Shown here: positions 1 to 9,229 of the stretch, in pieces
Layout: the number at the start of each line of letters is the position of its first letter
Position numbering within the stretch: position 1 is the first letter of the stretch
NCBI GenBank assembly: GCA_031263565.1
Contig: JAISFR010000072.1
Span: 1-47,952 of the forward strand
Source of the DNA: Candidatus Adiutrix sp.
GTDB taxonomy: Bacteria > Desulfobacterota > Desulfarculia > Adiutricales > Adiutricaceae
Direction of reading: 5' to 3'
DNA: 47,952 bases
Notes under the pieces: model-generated
Told to the model about the DNA's origin: nothing
The model's database searches: none
What the model saw: the letters and a program-made list of their open reading frames with translations, nothing else
Position numbers and translations under genes: made by a program

Positions 1-115
<115 letters not shown>

Positions 116-121
116 TGGCAA

Positions 122-136
122 GTAACATAATGTTAC
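122..136. promoter_or_regulatory. Perfect palindrome GTAACAT-A-ATGTTAC
   Basis: A perfect 7-bp inverted repeat with a single central base lies between the intron end and the -35 box at 154. The spacer is too short for an RNA hairpin, so a dimeric repressor or activator site acting on the downstream promoter is the likelier reading. No binding protein can be named from the sequence. Confidence 0.35.
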
Positions 137-153
137 AAGCAAAAAAAATAATC

Positions 154-182
154 TTGACATTCGGGAGGACAGCCATTACAAT
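154..182 (+). promoter_or_regulatory. Sigma-70 promoter of the RRM gene
   Basis: TTGACA (154-159), a 17-base spacer, then TACAAT (177-182): a near-consensus housekeeping promoter. Transcription would start near 189, leaving a leader of about 135 nt before the ATG at 324. That is long for such a small gene and resembles the long leaders of cold-inducible RNA-binding protein genes. The regulatory role is inference. Confidence 0.75.
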
Positions 183-323
183 CCTTGAACAGCTCATAGA
201 GGGCTGTGGGGTTTAGTATTATACTGCAATGTCCGTTCGTCGAAAGCTTTTCGTCTGTGTCTGGCTCCATTCTTTGTTATTACCTACCCGCAATTTCCAA
301 CTATTATGTATGGAGTTAATCAC

Positions 324-584
324 ATGACCATGAAACTTTACATTGGCAATCTGTCCTTCAGCACTAATCAAGACGATCTGCGGGATATTTTCGGCAACTA
401 TGGCGAAGTCCTTTCCGCCAGCGTCATCACCGATCGGGAAACCGGCCGCTCGCGCGGTTTCGGCTTTGTCGAAATGGACGACGCGGGTGGCCGCAAGGCC
501 ATCGCCGAAGCCGACGGCACCGAGCACGGCGGCCGCAAGCTGCGGGTCAACGAAGCCCAGAAACGCGAACGCGAACGCCGCTGA
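324..584 (+). CDS. Small RRM-type RNA-binding protein
   Basis: An 86-residue protein made of a single RNA recognition motif. RNP2 is LYIGNL near the N-terminus and RNP1 is RGFGFVEM in the middle, with the beta-alpha-beta-beta-alpha-beta spacing of bacterial glycine-rich or cyanobacterial-type RNA-binding proteins. The C-terminus is a short basic tail (KRERERR). The start at 324 is preferred because GGAG (312-315) lies 8 bases upstream; a second ATG is at 330 and an upstream ATG at 306 lacks a ribosome site. The gene is monocistronic, with a strong promoter and a downstream terminator. Proteins of this kind bind single-stranded RNA and are often cold- or stress-induced; the RNA targets here are unknown. 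Confidence 0.93.
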   Translation: MTMKLYIGNLSFSTNQDDLRDIFGNYGEVLSASVITDRETGRSRGFGFVEMDDAGGRKAIAEADGTEHGGRKLRVNEAQKRERERR

Positions 585-607
585 ACGTCAAATCCGTCAG
601 ACAAGAA

Positions 608-650
608 GAAGGCCGCCCGAATTTTGACATTCCGGCGGCCTTCTCGCGTT
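608..650 (+). terminator. Intrinsic terminator after the RRM gene
   Basis: A 10-bp perfect stem, GAAGGCCGCC (608-617) with GGCGGCCTTC (634-643), is followed by T-rich sequence (TCGCGTTTTGCTGTTTTT). The U-run is broken by a few bases, so termination may be imperfect. Confidence 0.7.
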
Positions 651-709
651 TTGCTGTTTTTCGGCTTTGCGCCGCGCGCGGGCCTGAGCCGGGCTTAAGG
701 GCTTCGGGA

Positions 710-2077
710 TTATTTGCCCCCTAAAAGCCTTTCCAGGGCGCCGATGGCTTCGGCCTTGGCCACCACGGCCAGGATGTCGCCGGCCTGCAAAACTGTGCCG
801 CCCCGGGGGATGATGAGGGCCTCCCCCCTGGTCAGGGCGAAAATAAGGGCCCCTTCCGGGAATTTGACCTCCATCAGTTTTTTGCCGGAGACCCTGGAGT
901 TGGGCGGCACCTGAAATTCGATGATTTCGGCGTCCTCGTTGGCCAAGGTGGCCACCGAAATGACCCGGCCCTTGCGGATGTATTTCAGGACGGCCGAGAC
1001 GGCCGCCACCCGGGCCGAGACCAGGGCTTCCAGCCCGATGGCCGCCACCAGGGGCGTGTAGGAAAAACGGTTGACCCGGGTCACGGTATGGCGGGCGCCC
1101 AGGCGTTTGGCCACCAGGCAGGAGATGAGATTTTTTTCGTCATCAGTGGAGACGGCGATAAAGGCGTCGCTGTCGCTGATATTTTCATCGACCAGGAGAT
1201 CCTGGTCAGTGCCGTCGCCGAGAACGACCATGGTTTTCTTGAGCCGGGCGCTGAGGTATTCGGCCCGCTCGGGCTTGAGTTCTATCAGCTTGAGGCTGAA
1301 TTTCCGTTCGTCGGCCTCCAGTCTTTTAGCCAGAAGACTGCCCACTTCGCCGCCGCCGACAATGGTCACGTTCCTGACGGGCGCTTCCTCCAGGCCGAAA
1401 AAGTCCCGCACCGTGGCCGCGTCCTCGGCCCCGGCGGCTACATAGACCAGATCTTCGGGCTTTAAAGTCGTGTCGCCTTTGGGGATGACCAGATCATGCC
1501 CCCGGTAGATGACGGCCACCAGCACGTTGGCTCCGCCCTGGACTCTGGGCAGCAGTTCACTCAACGGTCGGCCGATTAAACGGTGTTGGCGGGGCAGGCG
1601 GTAGCCGACCAGTTTCAGGCGGCCCCGGGCCACGTCAATGACGTCGGCCGTTCCCGGGTACTCAATGAAGTCCAGGATGGTGTTGACCGCTTCCTGGCTG
1701 GGGTTGATGATGAAATTGAGGCCGAAATCGCCGCGGAAACGTTTTTCGTCAAAAAACTCATAATAGCCGGCGGCCCTGATGCGGGCCATCCGGCGGGTGT
1801 CGGAGGGGGCCAGAAGCTGGGCCATCCGGCAGGCTAGAATATTGGTTTCATCATTGCCGGTGACGGCCACCAGAAGGTCGGCCGTGGGCAGCCCGGCGGC
1901 CACCAGGGTCTCGGGGTTGGCGCCGTAGCCGGCCACGGTCTGAACGTCCAGGGTTTCAGCCACCTGGTCCAGGCGCTGGCGGTCGTTGTCGATGATGACC
2001 ACGTCGGCCTTTTCCTGGACCAGCTTGGCGGCGATGTGGTAACCCACTTCGCCGGCGCCCAGCACCAGCACCCGCAT
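710..2077 (-). CDS. trkA: Trk potassium uptake regulatory subunit TrkA
   Basis: A 455-residue cytoplasmic peripheral subunit of the Trk K+ uptake system, which gates the TrkH/TrkG channel in response to nucleotides. It is two tandem RCK units: each begins with a Rossmann NAD-binding site (GAGEVG at residues 7-12 and GGGEVG at 241-246) and ends with a TrkA-C ligand domain (about 145-225 and 365-450). The length is that of standard TrkA. It is the last gene of a minus-strand run behind the hybrid kinase and metG. No trkH or trkG is present in this window, so the membrane partner must lie elsewhere. Confidence 0.95.
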   Translation of the reverse strand: MRVLVLGAGEVGYHIAAKLVQEKADVVIIDNDRQRLDQVAETLDVQTVAGYGANPETLVAAGLPTADLLVAVTGNDETNILACRMAQLLAPSDTRRMARIRAAGYYEFFDEKRFRGDFGLNFIINPSQEAVNTILDFIEYPGTADVIDVARGRLKLVGYRLPRQHRLIGRPLSELLPRVQGGANVLVAVIYRGHDLVIPKGDTTLKPEDLVYVAAGAEDAATVRDFFGLEEAPVRNVTIVGGGEVGSLLAKRLEADERKFSLKLIELKPERAEYLSARLKKTMVVLGDGTDQDLLVDENISDSDAFIAVSTDDEKNLISCLVAKRLGARHTVTRVNRFSYTPLVAAIGLEALVSARVAAVSAVLKYIRKGRVISVATLANEDAEIIEFQVPPNSRVSGKKLMEVKFPEGALIFALTRGEALIIPRGGTVLQAGDILAVVAKAEAIGALERLLGGK

Positions 2078-2114
2078 AAGCTCGGCACCTCGCCCCAGAA
2101 GAATAAATTATCGA

Positions 2115-2144
2115 GCGCCAAAATAGCGGCCGTTATTTTGGCGC
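2115..2144. terminator. AT-rich hairpin between metG and trkA
   Basis: An 11-bp perfect inverted repeat: GCGCCAAAATA (2115-2125) pairs with TATTTTGGCGC (2134-2144) around an 8-base loop. It could attenuate or process the metG-trkA transcript. No long U-run follows on the minus strand, so termination is uncertain. Its 20-base core (2120-2139) recurs with two differences at 21668-21687. Confidence 0.5.
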
Positions 2145-2151
2145 TGCGGCC

Positions 2152-4131
2152 TCAGGAAACCCGGATGCCGCTGGGCATGGGGGCGGCGGTGGTCAACAGG
2201 GAAAGAATCTCGCCGTCTCCTTCGCGTCGGGCCGCGGCCAGGACCATGCCTTCGGAAGTGATGCCCATCAGCTTGGCCGGGGCCAGGTTGGCTACGATGA
2301 TCACCGAGCGGCCGGTGATCTCTTCGGGCGTGTAGTGCTTGCCCATGCCGGCCACGATGATCCGCTCACTGTCGCCGACCTTGATGGTCAGCTTCAGAAG
2401 CTTGTCGCTCTTAGGCACCCGTTCGGCGGCGACCACTTCGGCCACGCGCAGATCCAGGCGCTTGAATTCCTCAAAACTGATCGACTCGGCCGGCGGAATG
2501 TCGCTCTTGGCCGCCTTTTTGGGCACGGCTTCACCTTTGGCCGTTTCCGTTCCGGCCGATTGGTCCCTGGCGCTTTCGGCCTTGGTGGCCGCTTTTTCTC
2601 CGCCGAACTCCACCCGGGGGAAGAGGGGCTCACCGGGGGCCAGACGGCGGCCGGGCGCGTCCAGCAGCTCATAGATCCGCCCCAGGTCCAGGCTCATATC
2701 TTCGGGTTTCAGGCCCAGGCGACGCCAGATTTCCTCCCCGGTTTTGGGCATGACCGGCCAGATCAGGGCCCCGACCACCCCCAGCCCGACGATCAGGCGG
2801 CGCAGCACCCCCTGCAGATGAGGCTTTTTACCGGGATCACGGGCCAGGGCCCAGGGGGCCTGACTGTCGATGTATTTGTTCAGCCGGCTGATCAGTTCCC
2901 AAGCCTTGACCAGGCCCAGATGCGGGGTCATGTTGCGGAAATGGCCCTGGTAGGAGCCGATGATTTCATCGGTCACATAGGCGTTCCACTGATCCTGGTC
3001 GGCCGGCGGGGTTCCGCCTTCCGGGATGACCCCGCCGCCGAATTTTCCCAGCATGGTCAGGCTGCGCTGCCAGAGGTTGCCGAGGTCGTTGGCCAGGTCG
3101 GCGTTGTAGCGGCCCACCAGACCGTCTTCCACGAATTCGCTGTCCAGGCCGAAGACCATGTCCCGGGCCAGGAAGTAACGGAAGGCGTCCACCCCGTAGG
3201 TGTCGGCCAGATTCAGGGCGTCGACCACGTTGCCCACGCTTTTGCCCATCTTGGCCTGCCCCATCTGCCAATAGCCGTGCACGTTCAGATGCTGATAAAG
3301 GGGCAGCCCGGCGCTCTGAAGCATGGTCGGCCAGAAAATGGCGTGGGGCTTTAAGATGTCCTTGGCGATGAAGTGCTGGGCGGCCGGCCAGTAGCGCCCG
3401 AAGAGTTCGCCGTCGGGCCAGCCCAGAACGCTGATGTAGCTGATCAGGGCGTCGAACCAGACATAGGTCACGAACTTGTCGTCAAAGGGCAGGTCAATGC
3501 CCCAGGTCAGGCGGGATTTGGGCCGGCTGATGCACAGATCATCCAGGGGATCCCGCATCAGACCCAGCACTTCGTTGCGGTAGCGCTCGGGCCGGATAAA
3601 GTCCGGATTTTTTCTGATATGGTCGATCAGCCAGTCCTGATAATTGCTCATGCGGAAAAAATAATTTTCCTCGGAAATGTACCGGGGCCTGGTCCGGTGC
3701 TGAGGGCAGAAACCGTCCTCCAGTTCTTTTTCGGTATAGAAACGTTCGCAGCCGAAGCAGTAATAGCCGCCGTAATCGCCGTAGTAGAGGTCGCCTTTTT
3801 GCTTGACCCGGTCCAGGAATTTGGCGACCGCCTTTTTGTGCCGCTCTTCGGTGGTGCGGATGAAGTCGCTGTTCCGGATCTCCAGTTTGGGCCAGGTGGC
3901 CCGGAAGAGTCCGCTGATCACGCCGGCATACTGGGCCGGGCTCTGGCCGTTCTGTTCGGCGGCCTGAACGATCTTGTCGCCGTGCTCGTCAGTGCCGGTG
4001 ATGAAGCGGGCGTCTTCGCCGCAGAGCTGATGGAAGCGGGTCACCGCATCGGTGATGATGGTGGTGTAGGCGTGGCCCAAATGCGGCTTGGCATTGACGT
4101 AATAGATAGGCGTGGTGGCATAAAAACGCAT
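2152..4131 (-). CDS. metG: Methionyl-tRNA synthetase
   Basis: A 659-residue class I synthetase that charges tRNA(Met) with methionine. The HIGH signature is HLGH at residues 17-20 and the KMSKS signature is KMGKS at 294-298. A zinc knuckle in the connective peptide is built from Cys125, Cys128, Cys142 and His145. After the anticodon-binding helical domain comes a low-complexity linker rich in Ala, Lys and Glu, then a C-terminal EMAP/Trbp111-like tRNA-binding and dimerisation domain from about residue 555 (FKRLDLRVAEV). The start follows a GGGAAG ribosome site. The kinase gene ends only 18 bases upstream, so the two are probably co-transcribed, and trkA follows after a hairpin. Confidence 0.97.
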   Translation of the reverse strand: MRFYATTPIYYVNAKPHLGHAYTTIITDAVTRFHQLCGEDARFITGTDEHGDKIVQAAEQNGQSPAQYAGVISGLFRATWPKLEIRNSDFIRTTEERHKKAVAKFLDRVKQKGDLYYGDYGGYYCFGCERFYTEKELEDGFCPQHRTRPRYISEENYFFRMSNYQDWLIDHIRKNPDFIRPERYRNEVLGLMRDPLDDLCISRPKSRLTWGIDLPFDDKFVTYVWFDALISYISVLGWPDGELFGRYWPAAQHFIAKDILKPHAIFWPTMLQSAGLPLYQHLNVHGYWQMGQAKMGKSVGNVVDALNLADTYGVDAFRYFLARDMVFGLDSEFVEDGLVGRYNADLANDLGNLWQRSLTMLGKFGGGVIPEGGTPPADQDQWNAYVTDEIIGSYQGHFRNMTPHLGLVKAWELISRLNKYIDSQAPWALARDPGKKPHLQGVLRRLIVGLGVVGALIWPVMPKTGEEIWRRLGLKPEDMSLDLGRIYELLDAPGRRLAPGEPLFPRVEFGGEKAATKAESARDQSAGTETAKGEAVPKKAAKSDIPPAESISFEEFKRLDLRVAEVVAAERVPKSDKLLKLTIKVGDSERIIVAGMGKHYTPEEITGRSVIIVANLAPAKLMGITSEGMVLAAARREGDGEILSLLTTAAPMPSGIRVS

Positions 4132-4149
4132 TTAATCTTCCCTTTCGGG

Positions 4150-7100
4150 CTATCTGGGCTTTTTCCGCAGCCACTTGGCCAGGGTGGAAAAAAGTTCCTG
4201 AAGGTTGATGGGTTTGTTGATGTGATCGTTCATGCCGGCCTTAAGGCTCATTTCCCGGTCGCCGCTCATGGCGTGAGCGGTCATGGCCACGATGGGCAGT
4301 TTGTCGAAGCCTGGCAGACGGCGGATTTCGTGCGTGGCCTCGATGCCGTCCATCTCCGGCATCTGAATATCCATCAAAACCAGGTCATAGGGTTCGGCCT
4401 GGACCATTTCCAGGGCCTGGCGGCCGTTGTTGGCGATCTCGACCACCAGGCCGGCGTTCTTCAGAATGCGGCTGGCTACCAGTTGGTTGACCTCGTTGTC
4501 TTCGGCCAGAAGGATGCGGGCGCCGGCATATTCCTTGACCACGGACATTTCGTGGGCTTTTTTGAGCCTGGATTCCTTTTCCGGCAGACCCCGGCCGAAG
4601 ATGTCCACCAGTACGTTGAGCATGGTGGAGGGCGACAGGGGTTTGGTCAGGACGTTGCGGATGCCGCTCTTCCTGGCCAGGTCCAGCACGTCGTCGCGGT
4701 TGTAGGCCGTGGCCATGATGATGACCGGGAGTTTATTGGGCGACACGATCTGGTGGATGCGGTCGGAGGTTTCGATGCCGTCCATGTCCGGCATTTTCCA
4801 GTCGATGAAGACCAGGTCGAAATGCTGGCCCTGTTTTTCCCTCTCGCTCAACTTCTCCAGGGCTTCGTGCCCGCTGGCGGCCGTAACCACGGTAAAGCCC
4901 AGAGTCCGCAGAAAGTCGCTTAAAATCTCCAGGGCCACCACATTGTCGTCCACCGCCAGGGCCGCCAGGCCGCTGAAGTCTTTGCGCTGGCTGATATAGC
5001 GCCGCTCGGAGTGGTGCAGGCCGAACCGGGCCGTAAAGGCGAAGACGCTGCCCCGCCCGGCCTGGCTTTCGCACCAGATTTCTCCGCCCATCATTTCCAC
5101 CAGGCGCTTGGAAATGGCCAGCCCCAGGCCGGTGCCGCCGTAGCGGCGGCTGATGGAGGCCTCGGCCTGGCTGAAGGCCGCGAAGAGGTTGCGGGTCTGT
5201 TCGGGGGTCAGGCCGATGCCGGTGTCTTCCACCATGAATTTCAGGGTAGCCGAGCCCTGGTCTTCCCGCACGGTCGCCACTTTCAGGGTCACCTGGCCCT
5301 GATCGGTGAATTTGACGGCATTGCTGGTCAGGTTGGACAGCACCTGGGCCAGGCGGACCTGATCGCCCACCAGACCGGCCGGGGTGTTGGGGGGCACCAC
5401 GAGCAGCAATTCCAGGCCTTTTTCGTGGGCCCGGGTGGAGATCTGATCCACCACCTGCTGCAGCACCTCGTCGAGCTGAAACTCCTCGGCCTCCATTTCG
5501 AGCTTGCCGGCCTCAATTTTGGAGAAATCCAGAATGTCGTTGATGATCCGCAAAAGGGTCTTGGCCGAGCTTTCGGTTTTTTGGAGATATTCCCGCTGGA
5601 CCTCGTTCATCTCGGTCTGGAGGGCCAGATGGATGAGGCCTAAAATGGCGTTCATGGGTGTGCGGATCTCGTGGCTCATGTTGGCCAGGAACTCGCTTTT
5701 GGCCCGGGTGCTCTCCTCGGCCGCGTCCCGGGCCTCTTTCAGTTCCCGGGCCCGCTGCTTGAGTTCGGTGACGTCCATCAGCCAGCTCATCACCCCGGTC
5801 TCCCGGTAGTAATCGGTGCGGAAAGCGTTCAGGAGCATGGACCGGATCTCTCCGTCGGCCCGGCGGATCTTCACCGGCCGCCAGTTGACGAAACTCTTCC
5901 GGTCCAGTTCCAGGGCCAGATCTTCCCAGGCGCCGTCTTTGGGGTAGATGTCGGTGATCCGGTCTTCTTCCCGAAGGCCGGTGAAGTTGCGGGCGAAAGG
6001 GGTGATGAACTTGATGACCCCGCCAACGGTGATGGTGAAGCAGATGGGCGTGGAGTCCATTATCTTGCGGAGGAGCTGGCGCTCCATGTCCCGCTCGGCC
6101 TGGGTCCGCTTCAGTTCGCGCAGGTCCCGGGTGTAGCCGGCCACTATGTAGCTGTCGCGCCGGGCTACGCGCACCAGGGTTATCTCGCAGGGCACGGGGG
6201 TGCCGTCGAGCTTCCGGTGCAGCCATTCAAAGACGTAGCGCCCGTCGCGGAAGGCCTGGAGGATTTTTTCCTGGGCCAGTTCGTTCGAGGGCCGGCCGTT
6301 GGGCTGGAAGTCGGGCGAGAGTTTGGCAAAATTGTCCAAATAGGCCTGTTTGTCCGGTAGGTCGAAGAGGATGGCCGCGGCCTGGTTGCAGTCGATGTTG
6401 TTGAAGTTCTCGTCCCAGAAGTTGCAGGCCAGGGGCATGGCGTCGAGCATGATGCGGGTGCGTTCGTCGGCTTCCCTTATTTCAGTGACGTCCCTCAGAA
6501 TTTCGATGCGGCCGATGTCCTGCCCGGCCTCGTCTCTAAGCACGGAATTGGAGCCGTGAAACAGGCGGCCGCTGCCGTGCAGATAGCGGGTGAAGGTGCT
6601 GCTTTCGCCATAGGGGCTGCTGACAAAGTCGCTGTCGATGAAGTTGTCTCTTTCGGCCTCGTTGGGGCGGCCGAGATATTCCCTGACCGGCCGGCCCCCG
6701 TGGACTTCGGCCGCGGGCTGATTGAGATAGGCCCAGCGGCCCTGCCGGTCGAAAACCCCCACCGGCAGCGGCAGACTGTCGAGCACCGCCTTGTACCAGA
6801 CCATCTGGGAGGTGATGAAGGCCAGGGCCTGATTGAGATAGTCGGTGAAAAGACCGGTCTGGTCGGCCTGGTCCGGCTCCGCCCCAAGGGTTTTCAGAAC
6901 ATCCCGGCGGCCGGAGCTTTCAATCAGGTCATGAATCTGACGGCGCAGCCGGGTCAGAAGGTCCGTCTTTTCGGCCATCTGGGCTTCCAGGTCGGCCCGG
7001 GCCCGGCGTTCGCCGCTGATGTCCTGGGAAAAGCCCAGGAAACCGGTCAGGCGTCCTTTCTCAGTCCTTTGCCCGGCATCGGCAAAGGTTCTGAGCCAGA

Positions 7101-7413
7101 TCCGGCGTTCGGGGGATATTTCCAGCGCGTGTTCCAGGCTGAACTCTTCCAGTTCTTCGTCAAAGGCTTTCAGGATGGCGGCCATCACCGATCCGGCCTC
7201 CCCCCGGGGCAGGAATTTGTCCAGAAAAGCTTCGGCGGTGGGGGGGATATCCCGGCGTTCCAGGCCGGTCAGGGCCAGATAGCTGTCGCCGGGCTCAAAG
7301 TAGATCAGGCCCTCTTCATCGCGCAGCAACTGCCATAAGCCCAGACCGCCGACGGCCATGGCTTTTTTGAGATGTTCCCAGGTTAGCTGCTGTTCGTTAA
7401 ATTTCTTGCTCAT
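4150..7413 (-). CDS. Soluble multi-PAS hybrid sensor histidine kinase with two receiver domains
   Basis: A protein of about 1,087 residues with no transmembrane segment, so it senses a cytoplasmic signal. In order: several PAS/PAC-like modules over roughly the first 540 residues, with a coiled linker near residues 140-180; a HisKA domain whose phospho-accepting His (NMSHEIRTPMN) is near residue 579; a HATPase_c domain with clear G boxes (DTGIGL, GGTGLGLAI); then two receiver domains with phospho-acceptor Asp near residues 870 (FIDWKMP) and 1014 (LMDIQMP). There is no C-terminal HPt domain, so a separate phosphotransfer protein is needed. The frame is open to 7497, but only through a TTG without a ribosome site; the ATG at 7413 is chosen with moderate certainty. 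A weak TTGTCC-N18-TAATAT promoter lies upstream near 7555-7585. The signal and output are unknown. Confidence 0.92.
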   Translation of the reverse strand: MSKKFNEQQLTWEHLKKAMAVGGLGLWQLLRDEEGLIYFEPGDSYLALTGLERRDIPPTAEAFLDKFLPRGEAGSVMAAILKAFDEELEEFSLEHALEISPERRIWLRTFADAGQRTEKGRLTGFLGFSQDISGERRARADLEAQMAEKTDLLTRLRRQIHDLIESSGRRDVLKTLGAEPDQADQTGLFTDYLNQALAFITSQMVWYKAVLDSLPLPVGVFDRQGRWAYLNQPAAEVHGGRPVREYLGRPNEAERDNFIDSDFVSSPYGESSTFTRYLHGSGRLFHGSNSVLRDEAGQDIGRIEILRDVTEIREADERTRIMLDAMPLACNFWDENFNNIDCNQAAAILFDLPDKQAYLDNFAKLSPDFQPNGRPSNELAQEKILQAFRDGRYVFEWLHRKLDGTPVPCEITLVRVARRDSYIVAGYTRDLRELKRTQAERDMERQLLRKIMDSTPICFTITVGGVIKFITPFARNFTGLREEDRITDIYPKDGAWEDLALELDRKSFVNWRPVKIRRADGEIRSMLLNAFRTDYYRETGVMSWLMDVTELKQRARELKEARDAAEESTRAKSEFLANMSHEIRTPMNAILGLIHLALQTEMNEVQREYLQKTESSAKTLLRIINDILDFSKIEAGKLEMEAEEFQLDEVLQQVVDQISTRAHEKGLELLLVVPPNTPAGLVGDQVRLAQVLSNLTSNAVKFTDQGQVTLKVATVREDQGSATLKFMVEDTGIGLTPEQTRNLFAAFSQAEASISRRYGGTGLGLAISKRLVEMMGGEIWCESQAGRGSVFAFTARFGLHHSERRYISQRKDFSGLAALAVDDNVVALEILSDFLRTLGFTVVTAASGHEALEKLSEREKQGQHFDLVFIDWKMPDMDGIETSDRIHQIVSPNKLPVIIMATAYNRDDVLDLARKSGIRNVLTKPLSPSTMLNVLVDIFGRGLPEKESRLKKAHEMSVVKEYAGARILLAEDNEVNQLVASRILKNAGLVVEIANNGRQALEMVQAEPYDLVLMDIQMPEMDGIEATHEIRRLPGFDKLPIVAMTAHAMSGDREMSLKAGMNDHINKPINLQELFSTLAKWLRKKPR

Positions 7414-7771
7414 CTGCCATTGATCAGGCGCCGCTTCCGCCTCTCCCTGAAAACCAGAAATTTCCGTCCCGAATTGACCGGCGGCCGCTTCATTCAAAAA
7501 TTGGAATTGGCGCGCCGGGTTCCAAGAGGGTGCGGAAACTGTTGGGTAATTATATATTATCAGACGGAGAAATAAAAGGACAAATATGACAAAATTGGAA
7601 ACTGCCTACAATAAAACTGGGAACGAAAGATGGTTCCGGCGGGGAGGAAACTCTAAACTAACGACAGTTAGCGATAATTTTCATTGAAACGAAATCAATC
7701 CCGTCGACTACTTCGGGATAGGGTTGGCGGCGGCCGGGGTTCGTCGGACTTGATCCCGGGTCCTGCCCGGC

Positions 7772-7963
7772 TTATTTCGCTTCCAGTCTCTTGCGCTCGT
7801 AGGGGGCGAAGACATCGTCCCGGCGTTTGCGGCAGATCAGGCTGTCGCGGTTGGCGCAACGGGAACTAGTGGAGCCGATTTTTTCAAACCAGTAGCAGCC
7901 GGAGGCCTGATCGCATTCAGGCTGGGGGCCGAGGTCCGAAGACATAGAAATCGCGGTTGCCAT
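7772..7963 (-). CDS. Small cysteine-containing protein of unknown function
   Basis: 63 residues, family not recognised. It has four cysteines in a C-x5-C-x12-C-x7-C pattern at residues 17-44 and a basic, charged C-terminus (RKRRDDVF, YERKRLEAK). This could bind a metal or form disulfides. The gene is believable because an excellent ribosome site, GGAGG, sits 7 bases before the ATG. It stands alone: about 270-360 bases without a clear gene flank it on each side. A short CCGGG/CCCGG hairpin (7756-7770) follows the stop on the minus strand. No signal peptide or membrane segment is visible. Confidence 0.65.
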   Translation of the reverse strand: MATAISMSSDLGPQPECDQASGCYWFEKIGSTSSRCANRDSLICRKRRDDVFAPYERKRLEAK

Positions 7964-8188
7964 TTGTGCACCTCCGAAGCCGGCGTTTCCTCATCGTGGA
8001 ACCGCCGGGATCAGCGCCCCGGAACATTACAAGGTCAATCGGGTTCCGGGCTTGGCCGTCGGTTATCGAAAAATAAAGGTTTCAAACAGCCAGGGGAGAC
8101 GCACGGCCGGGCGGTCCTGGCGTTTTTGGAACGGGTCGGCAAGGCCCGTCTCAAACTCTTGGCGCGTCAATCGTCCAGGCCTGTTTAA

Positions 8189-8220
8189 AAGACCTGGCGA
8201 GGGCGACCGGGCCAGGTCTT
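8189..8220 (-). terminator. Intrinsic terminator downstream of the transglycosylase gene
   Basis: A 10-bp perfect stem, AAGACCTGGC (8189-8198) with GCCAGGTCTT (8211-8220), runs into TTTT on the minus strand, which fits a terminator for the gene ending at 8303. A second, bulged hairpin (about 8272-8296, GCGCCG/CGGCGC arms) lies between the stop codon and this stem. The rest of 7964-8302 shows no convincing gene. Confidence 0.6.
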
Positions 8221-8302
8221 CAGCCTGACCACTTAACAATGCAAATTTTAAGCCAATCCCTGAAGGGACTGGCGCCGACCAAGCTGGTCCGGCGCTGACA
8301 AG

Positions 8303-9229
8303 TTAAGGGCCTCCGGGCAGCCTCATAACGTAAGTTCCGGAGAGCGGCGCTTGTATGATATGCGGATTCATCAGACGCAGGGTCTTGTAATCGCAGCCCA
8401 ACTGCTTGGCCAACTGGGTCCAGGAAAGGCCCTTTTGGCCCAGATCCACGGTTTTTTCCGTAAAGCGGTCCGCCTGGTATTGCTCAAGGGGCGTCGGGAT
8501 GTTCAGCCCGTAGTGGGCCGCGTTTTCCATGACCACTTTGATGGCCGCGATGCGATAGACGTAACGCTCGGTTTCCCGGGGCAGATCCAGGTCAAAGTAA
8601 TCACTGGTGCCCTGATCGGCCACGGCCCTGGCGATGCGGCCGTCGCCGGCGTTATAGGCGGCCAGGGCCAGGGACCAGGCGCCGAAACGGGCCTTAAGGG
8701 ACTTGAAATAGCTCACGGCCGCGCCCAAAAGCGGTTCCGGCAGTTGCCGCTGGTCAATCTTCCGGTTGACGGTCAGCCCGAAATGGCGGGCCGTGGCCGG
8801 CATAAACTGCCACAGCCCCAGGGCGCCGGCCGGGGAAGCCACCCATGGACGCAGATCACTTTCGGCCACCGCCAGATATTTGAGATCCTCCGGCAGGTCC
8901 GCGGCCCGCAACTGGGCTTCAATATATGGAAAATACCGCCCGGCCCGTCTTTGCCACAGGGCCACCTGGGCCGGGGAATTGACGACCCGCAAAAATTCGA
9001 ATTCCAGCCGCTCGTAAACGGACCGGCGGCTGAGGTCCAAGGTCTCGCCGCAGAGGGTGACCCGGGCCGGGAGGCGGGGGTCGGGGTTGGAAGCCACTTC
9101 CGCCAGTTTGCTGATGGTGGCCGCAGCACTGGCCGAGGCCGCCTCCAACTGGGATTCCGGGCCGCCGAGGCCATTGCAGGCGCACAGCGTCATGGTCAGA
9201 AGCAACAACCCACCGATACGGCTGGTCAT
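8303..9229 (-). CDS. MltD-like membrane-bound lytic murein transglycosylase (SLT plus LysM)
   Basis: A 308-residue lipoprotein enzyme that cleaves the MurNAc-GlcNAc bond of peptidoglycan and leaves a 1,6-anhydro product. The N-terminus is a signal peptide with a lipobox ending LCAC (lipidated Cys18). The SLT domain carries the catalytic Glu123 (VAESDLRP), the GLWQFMP motif at 138-144 and AYNAGDGRI near residue 200. A single LysM-like peptidoglycan-binding module occupies about 262-305. The ATG at 9229 is preferred because AAGG lies 5 bases upstream and the signal peptide is then compact; an in-frame ATG at 9256 has no ribosome site. It is monocistronic. The single LysM makes it shorter than E. 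coli MltD, so an MltD-like name is safer than the gene symbol. Confidence 0.92.
   Translation of the reverse strand: MTSRIGGLLLLTMTLCACNGLGGPESQLEAASASAAATISKLAEVASNPDPRLPARVTLCGETLDLSRRSVYERLEFEFLRVVNSPAQVALWQRRAGRYFPYIEAQLRAADLPEDLKYLAVAESDLRPWVASPAGALGLWQFMPATARHFGLTVNRKIDQRQLPEPLLGAAVSYFKSLKARFGAWSLALAAYNAGDGRIARAVADQGTSDYFDLDLPRETERYVYRIAAIKVVMENAAHYGLNIPTPLEQYQADRFTEKTVDLGQKGLSWTQLAKQLGCDYKTLRLMNPHIIQAPLSGTYVMRLPGGP

Noticed and set aside
3373-4923. Plus-strand ORF of 516 codons opposite metG and the kinase
   Set aside because: It spans the ends of two well-supported minus-strand genes and resembles no protein; long antisense frames are expected in GC-rich DNA.
7964-8188. Plus-strand ORF of 74 codons in the gap before the transglycosylase terminator
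   Set aside because: Starts on the opposite strand of the small Cys protein's ribosome site, has no site of its own, and overlaps a likely terminator region.
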